Source: Ambrosia x helenae (taxonomy: Eukaryota > Streptophyta > Magnoliopsida > Asterales > Asteraceae). From it: 64,000 nucleotides of DNA. Position numbers and translations under genes: made by a program. The stretch covers positions 98,433,188 through 98,497,187 of the forward strand of contig CM061225.1 in the NCBI GenBank assembly GCA_030844895.1, in the 5' to 3' direction. How positions within the stretch are numbered: the stretch's first letter is position 1; each line of letters opens with the position of its first letter. Positions 1 to 12,243 of this stretch are shown here, piece by piece. The notes below the pieces were generated by a model. It ran no database searches and was not told the DNA's origin. It worked only from the letters and a program-made list of their open reading frames with translations.

Positions 1-311
1 TTTAGATTGCTAGTTTTTAATTGTTGTATTTCTTTCAATGTAATAAACTATTCCATTTAATGTATCAATATTTACAATTCTAGTCCATGAGCTATTAAAC
101 AATCGTCACTACGTGACACCTCGATGTTTCTGTCATCGATTGGGGTGTTACAATATGTTTATCAAGTTATATATAGACTAGTGTTGGGTTATTCATGTGA
201 GACATGATATCGTTAAACTTAAACCACCACAAAAGTGATGATTGGTCTAAGAGAATAATGGCCTAATGGGTGTCAGCTTTCTTTCTTCCTTTCATGTTTG
301 TCCAACACTTG
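1..311. other. intergenic, nothing recognised
   Basis: AT-rich sequence with no convincing coding frame and no recognisable repeat end. Confidence 0.5.
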
Positions 312-318
312 TAACTAG

Positions 319-605
319 TTGATTGAGAGCTTAAAGTTTCCTATGAGAGGCTTGGGTTCAATTCCCACTAGCTACATTTGGAGGACATTGGTGGAGGGGA
401 AATGAGGGATGACCCAGACCATTGGCTTGGGTTCGAGTCCTGATCCCGGCCGGTTTTACCGATTATTTCACTGTCGTGCCTTCGGGCGGGTGAGTGGTCG
501 GGTTTTCCCGGGAATTGGTGGCCCGGGTACTCTCGAGTACCTGATTCACCAAAAGGGTGCCCGAGAGTGCTCGGAAATTGATTTGTTGTCCGTTCAAAAA
601 AATAA
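319..605 (+). mobile_element. tRNA-derived SINE, possibly with two heads
   Basis: The sequence has an RNA polymerase III B-box match (GGTTCAATTCC) near 355 and a second one (GGTTCGAGTCC) near 429. It ends in TTGTCCGTTCAAAAAAA, a 3' tail form common in plant SINEs. TAACTAG occurs at 312-318 and again at 606-612, consistent with a short target duplication. Two B boxes about 75 bp apart suggest a dimeric or recombined head. The A box is weak, so the exact 5' end is uncertain. The short ORFs here on both strands are chance frames. Confidence 0.6.
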
Positions 606-1178
606 TAACTAGAGTGATGCCCATTGCCTAGCATGTTGCGCGGAGTTATTACGTTTCCTCTTTTGACTTAATAACTTAGGTGACACAAGCAAACAATCAG
701 TGGCGGAACCAGAACTTTTTAACTAGGGGTAGACATGTCAATAATTCAAGTAATTAATCATTGAAGTTTTATATTATTCATGTAATTGTTCTTTAGCAAA
801 CGTGATACCTTCTGTCTGGTGTGTGGTTTTTCTAGTTGTATTCTTTATGAATGCTATAGAATTTTTTTTTAAAATAAAATGCTAGAGACATATATGAGTT
901 TTTCTACCCTAATTGTCTTTTAAAAAGATATTTCTTTATAATAGGAAAACTATATTATCCAGTTATATGTTTTTTGGTCCATGATAAAAAATTTGTGATA
1001 TAATCCAAAATGATAACATAACAAAAGTATATAATCAATTAACAAAAAAGGAAAAACTAAATTCAGTTTAAACTAATATAATAAAAGATAAGTCCTAAAT
1101 GTGAATGAGAGCAAAAGGCCAAAAAGCATATATCACTATCACAACTTTATATATTTAATTATTAAATATTAAAACCAA

Positions 1179-2377
1179 GAGTAAATTGTCAAAATGGCCC
1201 CTCAGGTTTGGCCCAAATTGCTTGTTTGGTCAGTTATCTTTTTTTTTGTGCCAAAAGCACCCCTCAAAGATCGAAAATTGCCATTTTGACCCATATTTAA
1301 CAGAATTTCTAACTGAGGATGGAAAGTCAGTTAAGTATCAGGGGCATTTTCGTCATTTCATCTCACTCCTTCTTCCTCATCATTTTTTTCAACCTACCTG
1401 CACCCACCCCTCCTTCCACAACTCCACCATCCTCTCCTTTCTCTCTCTACCCTCACCTCTCTCTACGAAACAATCATATCCCCATCTTAACCAAAATAAA
1501 TATCAATTCTGAAAGGGAGGTTAACGGAGTCGTCGTTAATCTCTCCTTTATCGTCGATTGGATGGTTCATATGAGGCCATCGTTGAGGAAACTGGTACCA
1601 CCGTCTTATGCTGTTACTACAGAAAGTCAACGACAGCTTATGTTGTGGCATAGATGCCAAATTTGTGATAAGTAGTTGTGTTTTTATAATTGAATTGATG
1701 TGTATGATGCTTATTGCTCTATCAAATGTATGTATTCCCTTGCATTTCGTCTTGTAATTAGATCAATTTCAGTCACTTTTGAGTGAATGTAAGAAAATTG
1801 TTATTAGAATAAAAATGGGTGGAGAAGAGTTGGCATCTCGATGAAAGAGGAATGTTTCGACTCGTACTGAATTTAATCCCAGCATGTTTGATGTGTTTTA
1901 ACTCATATCTGGCCGCCTATATACTAGCTGTGATTCTAGCACATACAGAAGGACGGTCTTCTAGGACTGACCGCTTGGTCGACTGTTTAGGAATTTCTTA
2001 TGTTTCATTTTGGAGATGACTAGTTTGTTTTGGTTCTGTTGTGTATCAAAACTCAACCTGTAACTGATTTTTGTTTTCGTATTTTATAATCGGAGTGAGG
2101 TGAGGGTAGAGAGAGAAAGGAGAGGATGGTGGAGTTGTGGAAGGAGGGGTGGGTGCAGGTAGGTTGAAGAAAATGATGAGGAAGAAGGAGTGAGATGAAA
2201 TGACGAAAATGCCCCTGATACTTAACTGACTTTCCATCCTCAGTTAGAAACTCTGTTAAATATGGGCCAAAATGGCAATTTTCGATCTTTGAGGGGTGCT
2301 TTTGGCACAAAAAAAAAGATAACTGACCAAACAAGCATTTTGGGCCAAACCTAAGGGGTCATTTTGGCAATTTACTC
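1179..2377. mobile_element. MULE, non-autonomous, long terminal inverted repeats
   Basis: About 280 bp at the left (1179-1460) recurs inverted at the right (2096-2377), starting GAGTAAATTG on both sides. The element is flanked by a perfect 9-bp duplication TAAAACCAA (1170-1178 and 2378-2386), the hallmark of Mutator-like elements. The central 640 bp shows no transposase. It could be a captured host fragment (Pack-MULE), but I cannot identify one. The predicted ORFs inside the arms are mirror images of each other and are not genes. Confidence 0.85.
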
Positions 2378-2579
2378 TAAAACCAAAGTCCTTTTATGTT
2401 CATCTTCTTTATTTAGCTCTCTATACCATAAATTTAACACAGCGCTTCGCCGGCTGCCGGAAAGCATCGAAGGTGCTATTTTCACCACCTTTTCTTCACT
2501 AACATCTTCGTGAGGCGTGAGATATATTATTCCCAAGAGTCAAAGCGTCAAAACTACAAAAACGTTTATGCGCTACATA

Positions 2580-2971
2580 TGTTGGTTCAGGCCCCACTCT
2601 ACACAACACACTCAACCTCACGTAATGTATATAAATGTGTGAAAGTATCAAAGGTTGGAATATATGAAAAGGAAAATGAAAGCTACTGATTCACTAAGCA
2701 AATGGACTTGGCTTTTATAGCCTACAAAACAATATCCAACGAAAATATATAACAACTAGCTAAAACCTAGCAACTACTCCATATTATTCGGTCAACACAT
2801 GGACTCACATTCCATCTAAATCGGCTGACCACTTCTTTGCATTAATAAAACTCTAATTATACTAGTAAATAGATGTAAAATATTAATGTATTTCTTTGCT
2901 ACGTTTCGGAGCCAAATCTGACCCGTACCCATCATCCGCATGATGCGCGAACAAACCCGATTAACCCAACA
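2580..2971 (-). repeat. 3' LTR of the minus-strand element
   Basis: This copy is uninterrupted and preserves the empty site (CACGTAA then TGTATATAAAT, near 2620) into which the Helitron inserted in the partner LTR. Confidence 0.85.
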
Positions 2972-3773
2972 ATCACCCCCTTAATCGGTTTGTTCACACC
3001 CTTCACTCACAATAGCGTTTTGTCACCTATTTCTCGAACCATCTCGACTTCTACCCGGACACCCGACCTTCACCTCGGTCACATCCAAAGTCTTCCTTCA
3101 ACTCGACTTATCCCGGACACCCGGCCTCACCTCGGCCCGTCCAAAGCCGTATAAACCACTAGCACCACCACTACTACCGACTGTTGCTTTTCACCACACG
3201 GAACCCGTTTTGCGCACAACACTTCCGTGAGAGCGTTCTTCTACCGATCAAGAAAACAAAGCCACCCGCTTCTACCGTTTTCCATCACCTGCTAAACGAA
3301 CTAAATCACAGCCACCCGCTTGATTTTTTCTGCTCGTTTTTCCCGCAACCTGGTTAACCTCTCCTTCTGGTGAAACCCAAAACTTTCTGCCGGATTTTTA
3401 AACATCTTAACACAGCCACGAGACACCCCAGTGTTCACCCGTCACCCCCGTCATCCTAACCGGTACTTCACCCGCGACAACGATTCACACAAACACCCAT
3501 CTTGCCTCTGTATTCTGCTGTGAAACAACCACGAACAACCACGAACGGACACCTTTGTTCACCCTGGTCACCTCGTCCACAAACAACGGTACTCCCCGCC
3601 GTTTAACCCCGAACGCCTGACCGGAACAACACCCCGTTAACTGTGGTAAACCAACCCCGAAACAAACAACCTGCTGTCCCAAACCTTCTTCTTTCATGCC
3701 TGCCCTCCACCAACTGACACAATAGCCGGCGGTGGAGGCTTCCCCGGCACGAGCCCTAGGCTCTGATACCAAA

Positions 3774-6700
3774 TGTTGGTTCAGGCCCCACTCTACACAA
3801 CACACTCAACCTCACGTAATCTATACTATATTATAATGCATGAGGGAAGGGTATTTTAAGATACCCAAAAGTTAAGAACTAATTTTTCATTAGCAACCCT
3901 AAAATGAGGGTAAAATAGTCATTCATACATTATTTACACTTTAATACCCTATCTTATTTACACTTTAATTCCCTATTTTTTAGTTAGTAATTACATTTTC
4001 CTTCCCTCCCCTACAAAATTATAATTTCTTTTATTTAATTCTATAACAACTTTAAAACTATTATATTTTAAAAACATTCAAATATACCATGACGACCGGC
4101 TCATTTTTGTCGACGTGTCGGTGTTTGTCGTAGTGAATATCGATGTGTGGATTGAAATGTACAAGAAAGAATGTCTTATGTACAAGTGATTATTGCATTT
4201 TATGTTTTAAATCTATACTATATTATAATGCATGAGACAAGAGTAGTTTAAGATACCCAAAAGTTAAGAACATTTTTTTTCATTAATGCATAATGTACAA
4301 TCTTAAAATGAGGGTAAAATAGTCATTTAAACACTTTTACGCTTTAATACCCTCATCTTAATTACACTTCAATCCCTTCAACTCTACTAAACTTTTGTTA
4401 CTTAAATAATAGTTATATTTTCCCCCATGTTTTAATGTAGCTACCCCTCACATTTTAAACGACTAACTTTTTTCATACGATAATATTTTTTTTTTAAATT
4501 ACATCATAAAGACGAGCATCTTACTCTCTTTAATATGAGTATAATTTTGCTAATATTTTTTTATCTCTCTATATTATAATGCATTTCAGAAGGGTTATTT
4601 AAGTTACTCAAAAATTAAGAACTTTTTTTACCCTAAAATAAGGATAAATTAGTTTCTCAAAAACTTTTACACTTTAATACCCCCATTTTACACTTTAATA
4701 CCCTCATAAGTCGTATCTAATTTGAATATTAACTTTGTCAAACACTTACTTTAAAAAATAAAGGTTTTGTATTAAGATAAACAATATCAACACACTACAA
4801 GTACACAGTTCCAACACCAGGCTTGAATAATAATAATTAGTTTATACCTTACCTTAATTAAATAATTACAACGTTTACAAATGCCTTTCGATTAATCATA
4901 TCTACCTTCATTTCCTACATTCTTTTTTAAACTAAAACTATATCACTAATTATTCCTTTTAACTTAACTTGTGATTTTTTGGTCTGCTAAAGTTTTTCTT
5001 TATTATGTTTCTTTTTTTCAAATTTGACATGATTTCCTAAATATGCCAGTAGATAATAATGTAAACAAGAATGTGTTACTTTTCTATTGTGGGACAAAAC
5101 ATTTATTTTATATATGTGTACGTCCTTTGATAATTAATCAATAAGAATTTACCTATGTGTTCTAGAATAGGTTAACATCAACAAAACTTCCTAATATTTG
5201 GGTGTTCTTTTTAACGAGTTTTACAACTTAAAAGATATCCAAATTTCAAAAGTAGTTGACTACACATTTTTAACACTTTAATCATATATCAACAAACTTC
5301 CTAATTCAAAGGGGTGAAAAAAATCTTATAGTTAAGCAAGCGGGAAACAATTTTTAAAATTTAAACCCTTAAGTGCACTACTAGAGTTTATATTATAAAT
5401 ACATAGTAATACACACTCATTTCATTTGTTAAAAAACTTTAGCACCGATCCAAATCTAACTTCAAAAGTTGAAGCTTCTAAGGTTAGTTGATATTATATA
5501 TCAATCTAATGTATTAACATGTTTTTTTATGAACGACAATACATATATAATTTTATTCTATTCCTATGTAAATGATAACAATTTTTTGTTTTATAGATTC
5601 ATTTCGATGAAGAACATGTTGACATGAACAAACCAATAATTATACAAGCGTCTAAGGTTGCGTCTAAAGTTGCATTTTTTTAATGTTTAATGTTGGTGTG
5701 TGTGCATATATTGGTAAAGTTTGCATCATTTACCTATTTTCACTAAGGTGCAATTTTCTTTTTCGGATCGAATGGAAACATTTGTTGCAAATTATAGGAA
5801 GATGTTGACATTGTCGACCACATGAACCTGCTAAGGTAATTTCTTTTATTAATCATTTTACCAAGTTACTTTAAAACTTTCACATTATGAGTGTTACAAA
5901 TGAAATTATCAGTTAGATTTGCTTTCTTTCATACTACGTAATGATGACACAAAGGTAAATTTATGTTTATTTATTAAATTTTGGCTAAGATGCAATTTTT
6001 TCGATCTAATGGTCATATTTGTTATAGGAAGATGATGAAAGGTGTCAAGATTATCGTTTATAAGTGTATAACAAGCATTTTAGCCCTTAAAATCCCAACT
6101 TCCTAACTACAAAGGGAAATTAGTGATCGGGTTTGGTATTTTAAAAGTTTAGTATGATATAGTGTAAATAAAATCACGTGATGTTAAAAAAATGATATCA
6201 TGTGGAAACAATTATGTTTTTCTATTACAGTAATATAAGCAATTCAATTAATTGTGAAAAAAGATTTAGAACACATGCCATGATGTAACTTCATGATGCC
6301 ATGTATAAAGTTTAATGGAATTAAATCTGCTAAAAAAACTAAAACCTATACCAAGTTGAAAAATTATAATAAATAATCAAGAAACATGGTCTAATGTAAA
6401 GCTTCTATGTTTATATATGTTTATAAAGTAATATGAGAAATTAATTTATGTAAAAGTATATGATAATTATTTAGAATTTCTTCAAAGTTGACGTTAGAAA
6501 TTTTTTTATAGCTTGAAGCTATAAATAAACAAGAAAGATACAATGTCACAATAAAATGAAGGGCACGTGTACATATTAAAGCTTGGAAGTCTAAAAATAA
6601 ACTATGTAGTGAATACAAGATATTCATATAGTTACGATGGAGTACGGTTGGGATCAAAATTTAAGTAATTATTATTTTTTATTTTTATTCAAGTTAATTA

Positions 6701-7957
6701 CATTTTTTATTTTGCCAAAATAACATGTTTGAGTACTAAGGTTTTTTAGTTGCAAGTATGGGACTCATGGTACTAATATGAAAACGAGCAGGGTACTAAT
6801 ATGTTGATAAGCAACATCGCATGGGTATCTTATGAGAGTATATATAATGCATTTCACAAGATTATTTTAAGATACCTAGAAGTTAAGATTTCTTCTTTTT
6901 TTTTTTTTCATTTAATGCATAAGGTATAAGGTACAATCCTAAAATGAGAGTAAATTAGTCTTTTAAACACTTTCACACTTTAATACCCTGATTTTAATTA
7001 CACTTTAACTCCTTCAAAACTAAAATTTCAAGGCAACTATCGAGTAACGACCTAATTTTTTTCATAGGTTAGTGCTTTAAGAAAAACATCATGAAAACAA
7101 GCATTTTATCCTCTTTAGTTTAAGTGTAATCTTGCTATCATTTTTCAATTTTAAGAAAATGATGTATTACGTGATTAACAATATCTAGGGTGGGCAATAA
7201 CTGAAAGCATATGAAATCAAACCAAATCAATTGAAAACTATATTAACCAAAGACCTAATTAACTTAAAATTGGTTATCGGTTTTTTTTTGTTCCATTAGG
7301 CAATCGAAACCGAACAATTCATATATTCATATATTCTTAACTTTCATACATTATATATTTATATCCTCATTTCTTGTACTGCTAAGCAAAAGTTTTAAGA
7401 AAAGTTTGGTTTCAGTTATTAAAAAAATTAACTACACCAAAAATCTTATAAAATAAACTTAACCAACTAACTGATTAGTTAATAAGATTGATTAACTGAT
7501 GACTTTGTTTTTGGTGGAGACTAATAACCAAACTAAACCAAACCATACATACCTTTAGAGGTGTATGTGTTCCCCGCCGCATCGCGCGGGCACTCTACTA
7601 GTGTATATAAATGTGTGAAAGTATCAAAGGTTGGAATATATGAAAAGGAAAATGAAAGCTACTGATTCACTAAGCAAATGGACTTGGCTTTTATAGCCTA
7701 CAAAACAATATCCAACGGAAATATATAACAACTAGCTAAAACCTAGCAACTACTCCATATTATTCGGTCAACACATGGACCCACATTCCATCTAAATCGG
7801 CTGACCACTTCATACATAACTTTTGCATTAATAAAACTCTAATTATACTAGTAAATAGATGTAAAATATTAATGTATTTCTTTGCTACGTTTCGGAGCCA
7901 AATCTGACCCGTACCCATCATCCGCATGATGCGCGAACAAACACGATTAACCCAACA
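3774..7957 (-). repeat. 5' LTR of the minus-strand element, interrupted
   Basis: The LTR sequence occupies 3774-3819 and 7602-7957. The 3782 bp between is a Helitron. The primer-binding site lies just outside it at 3759-3771. Confidence 0.85.
3820..7601 (+). mobile_element. Helitron, non-autonomous
   Basis: The element starts TCTATACTATATTATAATGC and ends with a GC hairpin (CCCGCCGCATCGCGCGGG, 7573-7590) followed closely by CTAG (7598-7601). These are the 5' TC and 3' hairpin plus CTRR signatures of Helitrons. It sits between A and T with no target duplication, and the uninterrupted site survives in the partner LTR at about 2620. Sequences like its 5' end recur inside at about 4212, 4565 and 6838, so it is a composite of several truncated heads. 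No Rep/helicase reading frame is visible. Confidence 0.9.
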
Positions 7958-8042
7958 ACATATACATGCTAACATAGAACTTGGCCGGCCGGAGGTTCAA
8001 CGAACCCTCCTGACCCCCGGTGGTTCCGTCCCTGCCAACAAT

Positions 8043-8583
8043 TAAAAAGATAATGCTACAGACACTAACTAACAAATGTAAGGCCATAAATCAAGCTAAA
8101 GCACAATTAAATAACATTGATGATGTAATGAAGTAAACCAAAACCCAAATTCAACAAGATTACATGCAAAAACCATTATGCATAAATCACTTGCAATTTA
8201 ATACTATATAAAATCTTTGGATATATAATCACGAATCTTATTGAGAGCAACATCTCTATCTAGGATTAGACCATAAGGAATGGTGGGGGAAAGTTTTTTT
8301 TGATCGGCAAATTATCACTTTATTTCACCCAAAATTTTATACACATGGAATGCTAGTAAGATACTAAACATATCCAATACATCACCACTTATTCTGATTA
8401 CATTAAGGATATAAACACAATGGTGGGGAAAGTGACATGTGGAATTTCCTTTTTTCTTTTTTATATTTTTAATAAACTAAAAAAACACAATTTTAATAAA
8501 AAACATAATATCATGTATGTGAGTGTGATAATGATACAAACATGTCTTAGGGAAACAGCATAACATCCACTTAAACCGTGAAG
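8043..8583. other. intergenic, nothing recognised
   Basis: AT-rich spacer downstream of the first peptide gene. I see no coding frame or repeat end. Confidence 0.5.
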
Positions 8584-9045
8584 CTACTTTTTCGATCCGT
8601 GCGACGCCTTTGGTGGATGAGGTGATTTCGTCCCATTTGCTCCTGTTTTAAAGGGAGGAGAATATTGTTATTGAGGGATTCTAAGAGAGAATTTACACAA
8701 ACTTGCTATATTATTAATTAATGAAATTATCCAAATAAAGAGGTATGGGGTTATTTATAGGTGGTGAAAGGGTGTGATACCCATTGGTAAACCGATATAT
8801 TAGTTCAATATAACCACCGTAACCGCCACAATTTTAAGTTATATAACAATAATACAAATAACATACTAAACTTAGGTTAAATCAAATATTATATCTAACA
8901 GTTATGCAGATTCCATTATCATAATAAGAGTGTGTGTGTATGTTATTCATGACTATTAATACTTACGAATGCTCGGAAAGGATGAGACGCTAATTAAGAG
9001 GAACGAAATCATGATCAGAACAACTACACCCATCTTCTTTCCCAT
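8584..9045 (-). CDS. small secreted peptide precursor (paralogue A, 45 aa)
   Basis: This is a two-exon gene too short for ordinary ORF calling. Exon 1 (9045-8967) encodes MGKKMGVVVLIMISFLLISV and a few more residues, a clear signal peptide, and ends at a strong donor (GTAAGT). Exon 2 (8642-8584) follows an ...AAAACAG acceptor and encodes a short basic, proline- and histidine-containing tail ending SPHPPKASHGSKK before TAG. The intron is phase 1, exactly as in the copies at 20 kb and 46 kb, and all three share the leader core. There is no cysteine, so it resembles precursors of processed signalling peptides and not defensins. I do not recognise the family, and the peptide role is inferred. The intron carries no SINE, unlike the other two copies. 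Confidence 0.7.
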
Positions 9046-9068
9046 TTGTTATTCACCTCTAATACTAG

Positions 9069-9074
9069 CTCTCT

Positions 9075-9119
<45 letters not shown>
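9069..9119. repeat. (CT)n-(AT)n microsatellite
   Basis: A compound dinucleotide tract lies 24 bp upstream of the start codon of paralogue A, within its likely 5' untranslated or core promoter region. Confidence 0.9.
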
Positions 9120-9303
9120 GATTATAATTATGAAACTTCTTCGAAATGATGCTCACATTTTATGATTTTTCATTTATTTATAAATTTATGAATCTTTGTT
9201 CAACTTCAAACCCATGTAGTCTTTTGCGTAAGTATTGGACAAGGGAGTAGACCCGGGTGGACTAATAATATGTACAAGCTTGCACTTGTTGACTCTCAAC
9301 TAG

Positions 9304-9859
9304 CAGGGGTTTATAAAAATCGCAATTCGAAGCTCGTTCGAAACTCGTTCAAAAAAAAGCTTGAAAAAAAACTCGGCTCGAAAAAAAAAACGAGCCAGCT
9401 CGGCTTGATTGTAAACGAGCTCGAGCTAGCCCTGTCTCGACTCGTGAGCTCGCGAGTTGACTCGAATTATTTTATTTATAAGTATTAATTTTATTTTAAA
9501 TGTTTAAATCAAAAAATACGTGAGAGGAGGTTCAAGTGTTAACATTTTAAGTTTAATTAATCAATAAAATAGGAAAATTAATATATAAAAAAACACAAAT
9601 TATACATATAATAACTTTAGTATGGCTTCCATTCTTTAAAATATTAGGAAAAAAATATACATGTATATGTGTAATTTTATTTTTCTGGCAATTTATTTTA
9701 TTTTTTTTGTTTTTTATTTTATAAATATTTGTAAAAAATAATAAAAAAATAACGAGCTGGCTCGAGCCAGTTCGAGCTCAAACATTTACGAGCCAAACTC
9801 GAGCTGGCTCGTTTAAGTTCGAGCTTAGCCTGGCTCGACTCAGCTCGTGTACAGCCCTG
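9304..9859. mobile_element. GAGC-rich hAT-like short element
   Basis: The left end CAGGGGTTTATA and the reverse-complemented right end CAGGGCTGTACACGAGC form short inverted termini. Both ends are full of CGAGC/GCTCG words. A related inverted copy lies at 28265-28500. I see no clean 8-bp target duplication. The frame over 9270-9488 is incidental. Confidence 0.55.
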
Positions 9860-10672
9860 TAGAGATAATAATATAATATGAATACATGTATTTGTATTTG
9901 TTTATGTAAGCCAGAAATGATGGGCGATTGTAGGTACTTAGTGTTGGAAATTTTGGTGAAAATGGATTTTTTTTTTCACAAAATATGTTGGACACAAATA
10001 CTTATGTTTATATATGTGTTGTATACTGTGGGTTTATGTTCTACATTGTGATAGCATTATAATGAATCAAACCATGTCTAAAATGAAGCTAAGACGAATA
10101 AGAAATCGATGCTTGAAGTTGTATGGTAGGAACAACCAATGATGAGAAAATGAATTAAGCTTTGTCAACTTGTCCCACGTAGACGAGGTGACAAAACTTG
10201 AAGAGGTCTCTATATGGAGGAGCACTCATTAGGCAAACACTAGTACTCACTTTGGAAAACTATATCTTCCATGAACATTTAGAGGGAGCACTTTTATGCA
10301 ATTCTGAAACCTCATACCTGATGCTATCTTGAGTGTGGGAGTCATCTCCGGCAGTACACATACTATTCCGGTTGTTGTACTATTGGAGACAGACATGCTA
10401 GTCTAAGAAGATATGTGAAATTTGTTTTAAAGGACCAGTGTCAAACACAATCCTCAACCACAACCACAACCATAACCGTTTACTATTTATTTATTGTTGA
10501 AGCAGAATTCGTACAAGAAAAGAAAATGCAGTAGAAGTTCTTCAAAAAGACCTTGGTTTGAATAATTTATTTACTTGATTTTGTATTGTATATTTAAGTT
10601 TATTCATTGTTGCATACGGTTTTGTACTAATTGATTTTTTCACAAATAATGAGAGTATCATTCTTTTGATTT
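9860..10672. other. intergenic, nothing recognised
   Basis: AT-rich spacer without a supportable coding frame or repeat boundary. Confidence 0.45.
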
Positions 10673-10681
10673 TCATTATAT

Positions 10682-11069
10682 GGGTAGGGGTCCAGAGAAA
10701 ACCCTTGTTATAGTGAAAACTTTGGAAAATCTGACTTCCTGAGCTTTTTAGGGCCTGAAAATTTTAGGGCATGTAATATACATGATTTTAAGCATTTTGA
10801 GGCAAAAAAAAAAATCAAAAAAGCGCCGAGCACTTTTTTTTAAAAAAAATAAGTTTTTGGGTAACACATGTTAAGCAAAATTAACATGTGTTAACAATGT
10901 GTTACCCGAAAACTTATTTATTTTTTTTTTTAAAAGTGCTGGGCGCTTTTTTGATTTTTTTTTGCTCAAAATGCTTAAAATCATGTATATTACATACCCT
11001 AAAATTTTCATATAACAAAACCTCGGGAAATTAGAGTTTCCAGAAGGGTTTCCAATATATCCTTTACCT
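10682..11069. mobile_element. MULE-type foldback MITE
   Basis: This 388-bp element is almost entirely an inverted repeat, with arms at about 10695-10880 and 10885-11055. It is flanked by a perfect 9-bp duplication TCATTATAT (10673-10681 and 11070-11078). Its centre holds AACACATGTTAA-type palindromic sequence. A transcript would form a long hairpin. Confidence 0.85.
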
Positions 11070-11238
11070 TCATTATATAGTTTAATTAAAAATGATACTA
11101 CTACCTACACTCACTTCTTGATTATATGTTGTTTGGCTTGTAACTAATCACATTTGGATAGATTTTCAGCTCAAACAGAACAACTAAAATTTTGATTTTT
11201 CAGTCTTAGGAAACTAGATGGTTTCGGTTTTTTGGTTA

Positions 11239-11391
11239 GGCTATAGGGTGTGGTGAGTGGAGGAGGCCCATCATAGATGATGGTCCTCCACATCATCTGC
11301 CACATCAACGTGGGGTAGTTCTATCCTCCCCATGATGCTTTAAAGGTGCCGAGGATGGGTCTCCCCCTTTTCTTTTTCTTTTTTTTTCTTT
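11239..11391. mobile_element. PIF/Harbinger-like MITE, left end only
   Basis: TTA is followed by GGCTATAGGGTGTGG, which resembles the termini of the PIF-like elements at 14.4-17.8 kb. A matching right end was not found, so the element may be truncated. Confidence 0.3.
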
Positions 11392-11599
11392 TTTAATTAA
11401 TTAACATTCTAATTTTAAAAAAGTAAAATTATATAATATTAATAATACAAGCTAACAAATAGTGATGTTTTCATATTTCTATTTTGGCCATATTTTTTTT
11501 TTTGCTTTTTTTATTAACTTTTTTTCATTTTGACCACCAATTTTTTTTTAAGTTTTTTTTCTTATTTTGGCCACACAATGTTTTTTTACTTTTTGTTTA

Positions 11600-12243
11600 A
11601 GTTTTTTTTCCTGTTTTGACCACAAACTTTTTATTAAGTTTTTTTTTCTCATTTTGCCCCCGACATAATGCGTTTTTTTACCCGATTTCACACGGGTTTG
11701 GTTTTTGTTCGTTTATTATCTATATATTTAACGACCACAGAATAAATAGCTGCTTCACTCTAACGTACGCAGTCGGCTACCGACCACATCTACCGTGCGC
11801 CATCTCCACCATGTGCCGCAGACCGCGGGAGATTCCTGGTATGCTCCGCGTAGCCACTGCCACTTTTGTATTTTCTCATTGTCCACGGTTAGTCTCAATG
11901 CCTTTGTCGGTTACCAAAATCCGCATTAACACGTCATGTGAAAAACGCGCAACGCGCGTATCACCGACCACATCTACCGTGCGCCATCCCCACCATGTGC
12001 CGCGTACCGCGGGAGATTCCTGGTAAAATGATGCTATTATTAGGGATGCTTACCATAGAAATTTCACGAGCATACACAATAATTTAGGTGGAAAGTTTAT
12101 GTATGATAAACTAATATCACGAACACAATGAAAATTGATTTAGGTTTGATTTGGAATTTGAAATGTCGCAACGCTATGTCATCACTTAATTATTTTTAAA
12201 TCATATTGACGCCGCCGCAACGCGCGGCTGGATAAAAACCTAG
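11600..12243 (+). mobile_element. Helitron 3' end (5' end not located)
   Basis: A terminal hairpin GCCGCCGCAACGCGCGGC (12211-12228) is followed by CTAG at 12240-12243, then T. Upstream, a 64-bp GC-rich block occurs twice (11778-11841 and 11962-12025). The ORF at 11616-12026 arises from this duplication and shows no family resemblance. The left boundary is arbitrary. Confidence 0.55.

Larger units (their letters stand above)
2580..7957 (-). mobile_element. non-autonomous LTR retrotransposon split by a Helitron
   Basis: Two LTRs of about 392 and 402 bp (TGTTGG...CCAACA) flank an 802-bp interior at 2972-3773. The target duplication ACATA is perfect (2575-2579 and 7958-7962). The interior next to the right LTR reads, on the minus strand, TGGTATCAGAGCC: a primer-binding site for initiator tRNA-Met, so the element runs right to left. 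Next to the left LTR lies a polypurine tract (AAGGGGGTGAT on the minus strand). No gag or pol is present. LTR size and interior fit a small LARD or large TRIM. The LTRs differ by few substitutions and one ~10-bp indel, so the insertion is fairly young. Confidence 0.88.
698..8034. mobile_element. hAT-like non-autonomous element (host of later insertions)
   Basis: The left end reads CAGTGGCGGAACC and the right end, reverse-complemented, CAGGGACGGAACC. These are short inverted termini of the hAT type. The flanks CAAACAAT (690-697) and CCAACAAT (8035-8042) match at 7 of 8 bases, as expected for an old 8-bp target duplication. Removing the nested MULE and LTR element leaves about 760 bp without coding sequence. 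The pairing of two ends 7 kb apart is an inference from termini and flanks only. Confidence 0.45.

Noticed and set aside
350..440. tRNA gene, from B-box matches
   Set aside because: No acceptor stem or anticodon arm can be drawn, and the tail and direct repeat fit a SINE.
1186..2334. Serine/proline-rich ORFs on both strands
   Set aside because: They are mirror-image translations of the MULE terminal inverted repeats.
3485..3805. 106-codon minus-strand ORF as LTR-element gag
   Set aside because: It starts inside the LTR and crosses the primer-binding site, with no gag motif.
11616..12026. 136-codon ORF as a host gene
   Set aside because: It is made largely of a duplicated 64-bp Helitron segment and shows no family resemblance.
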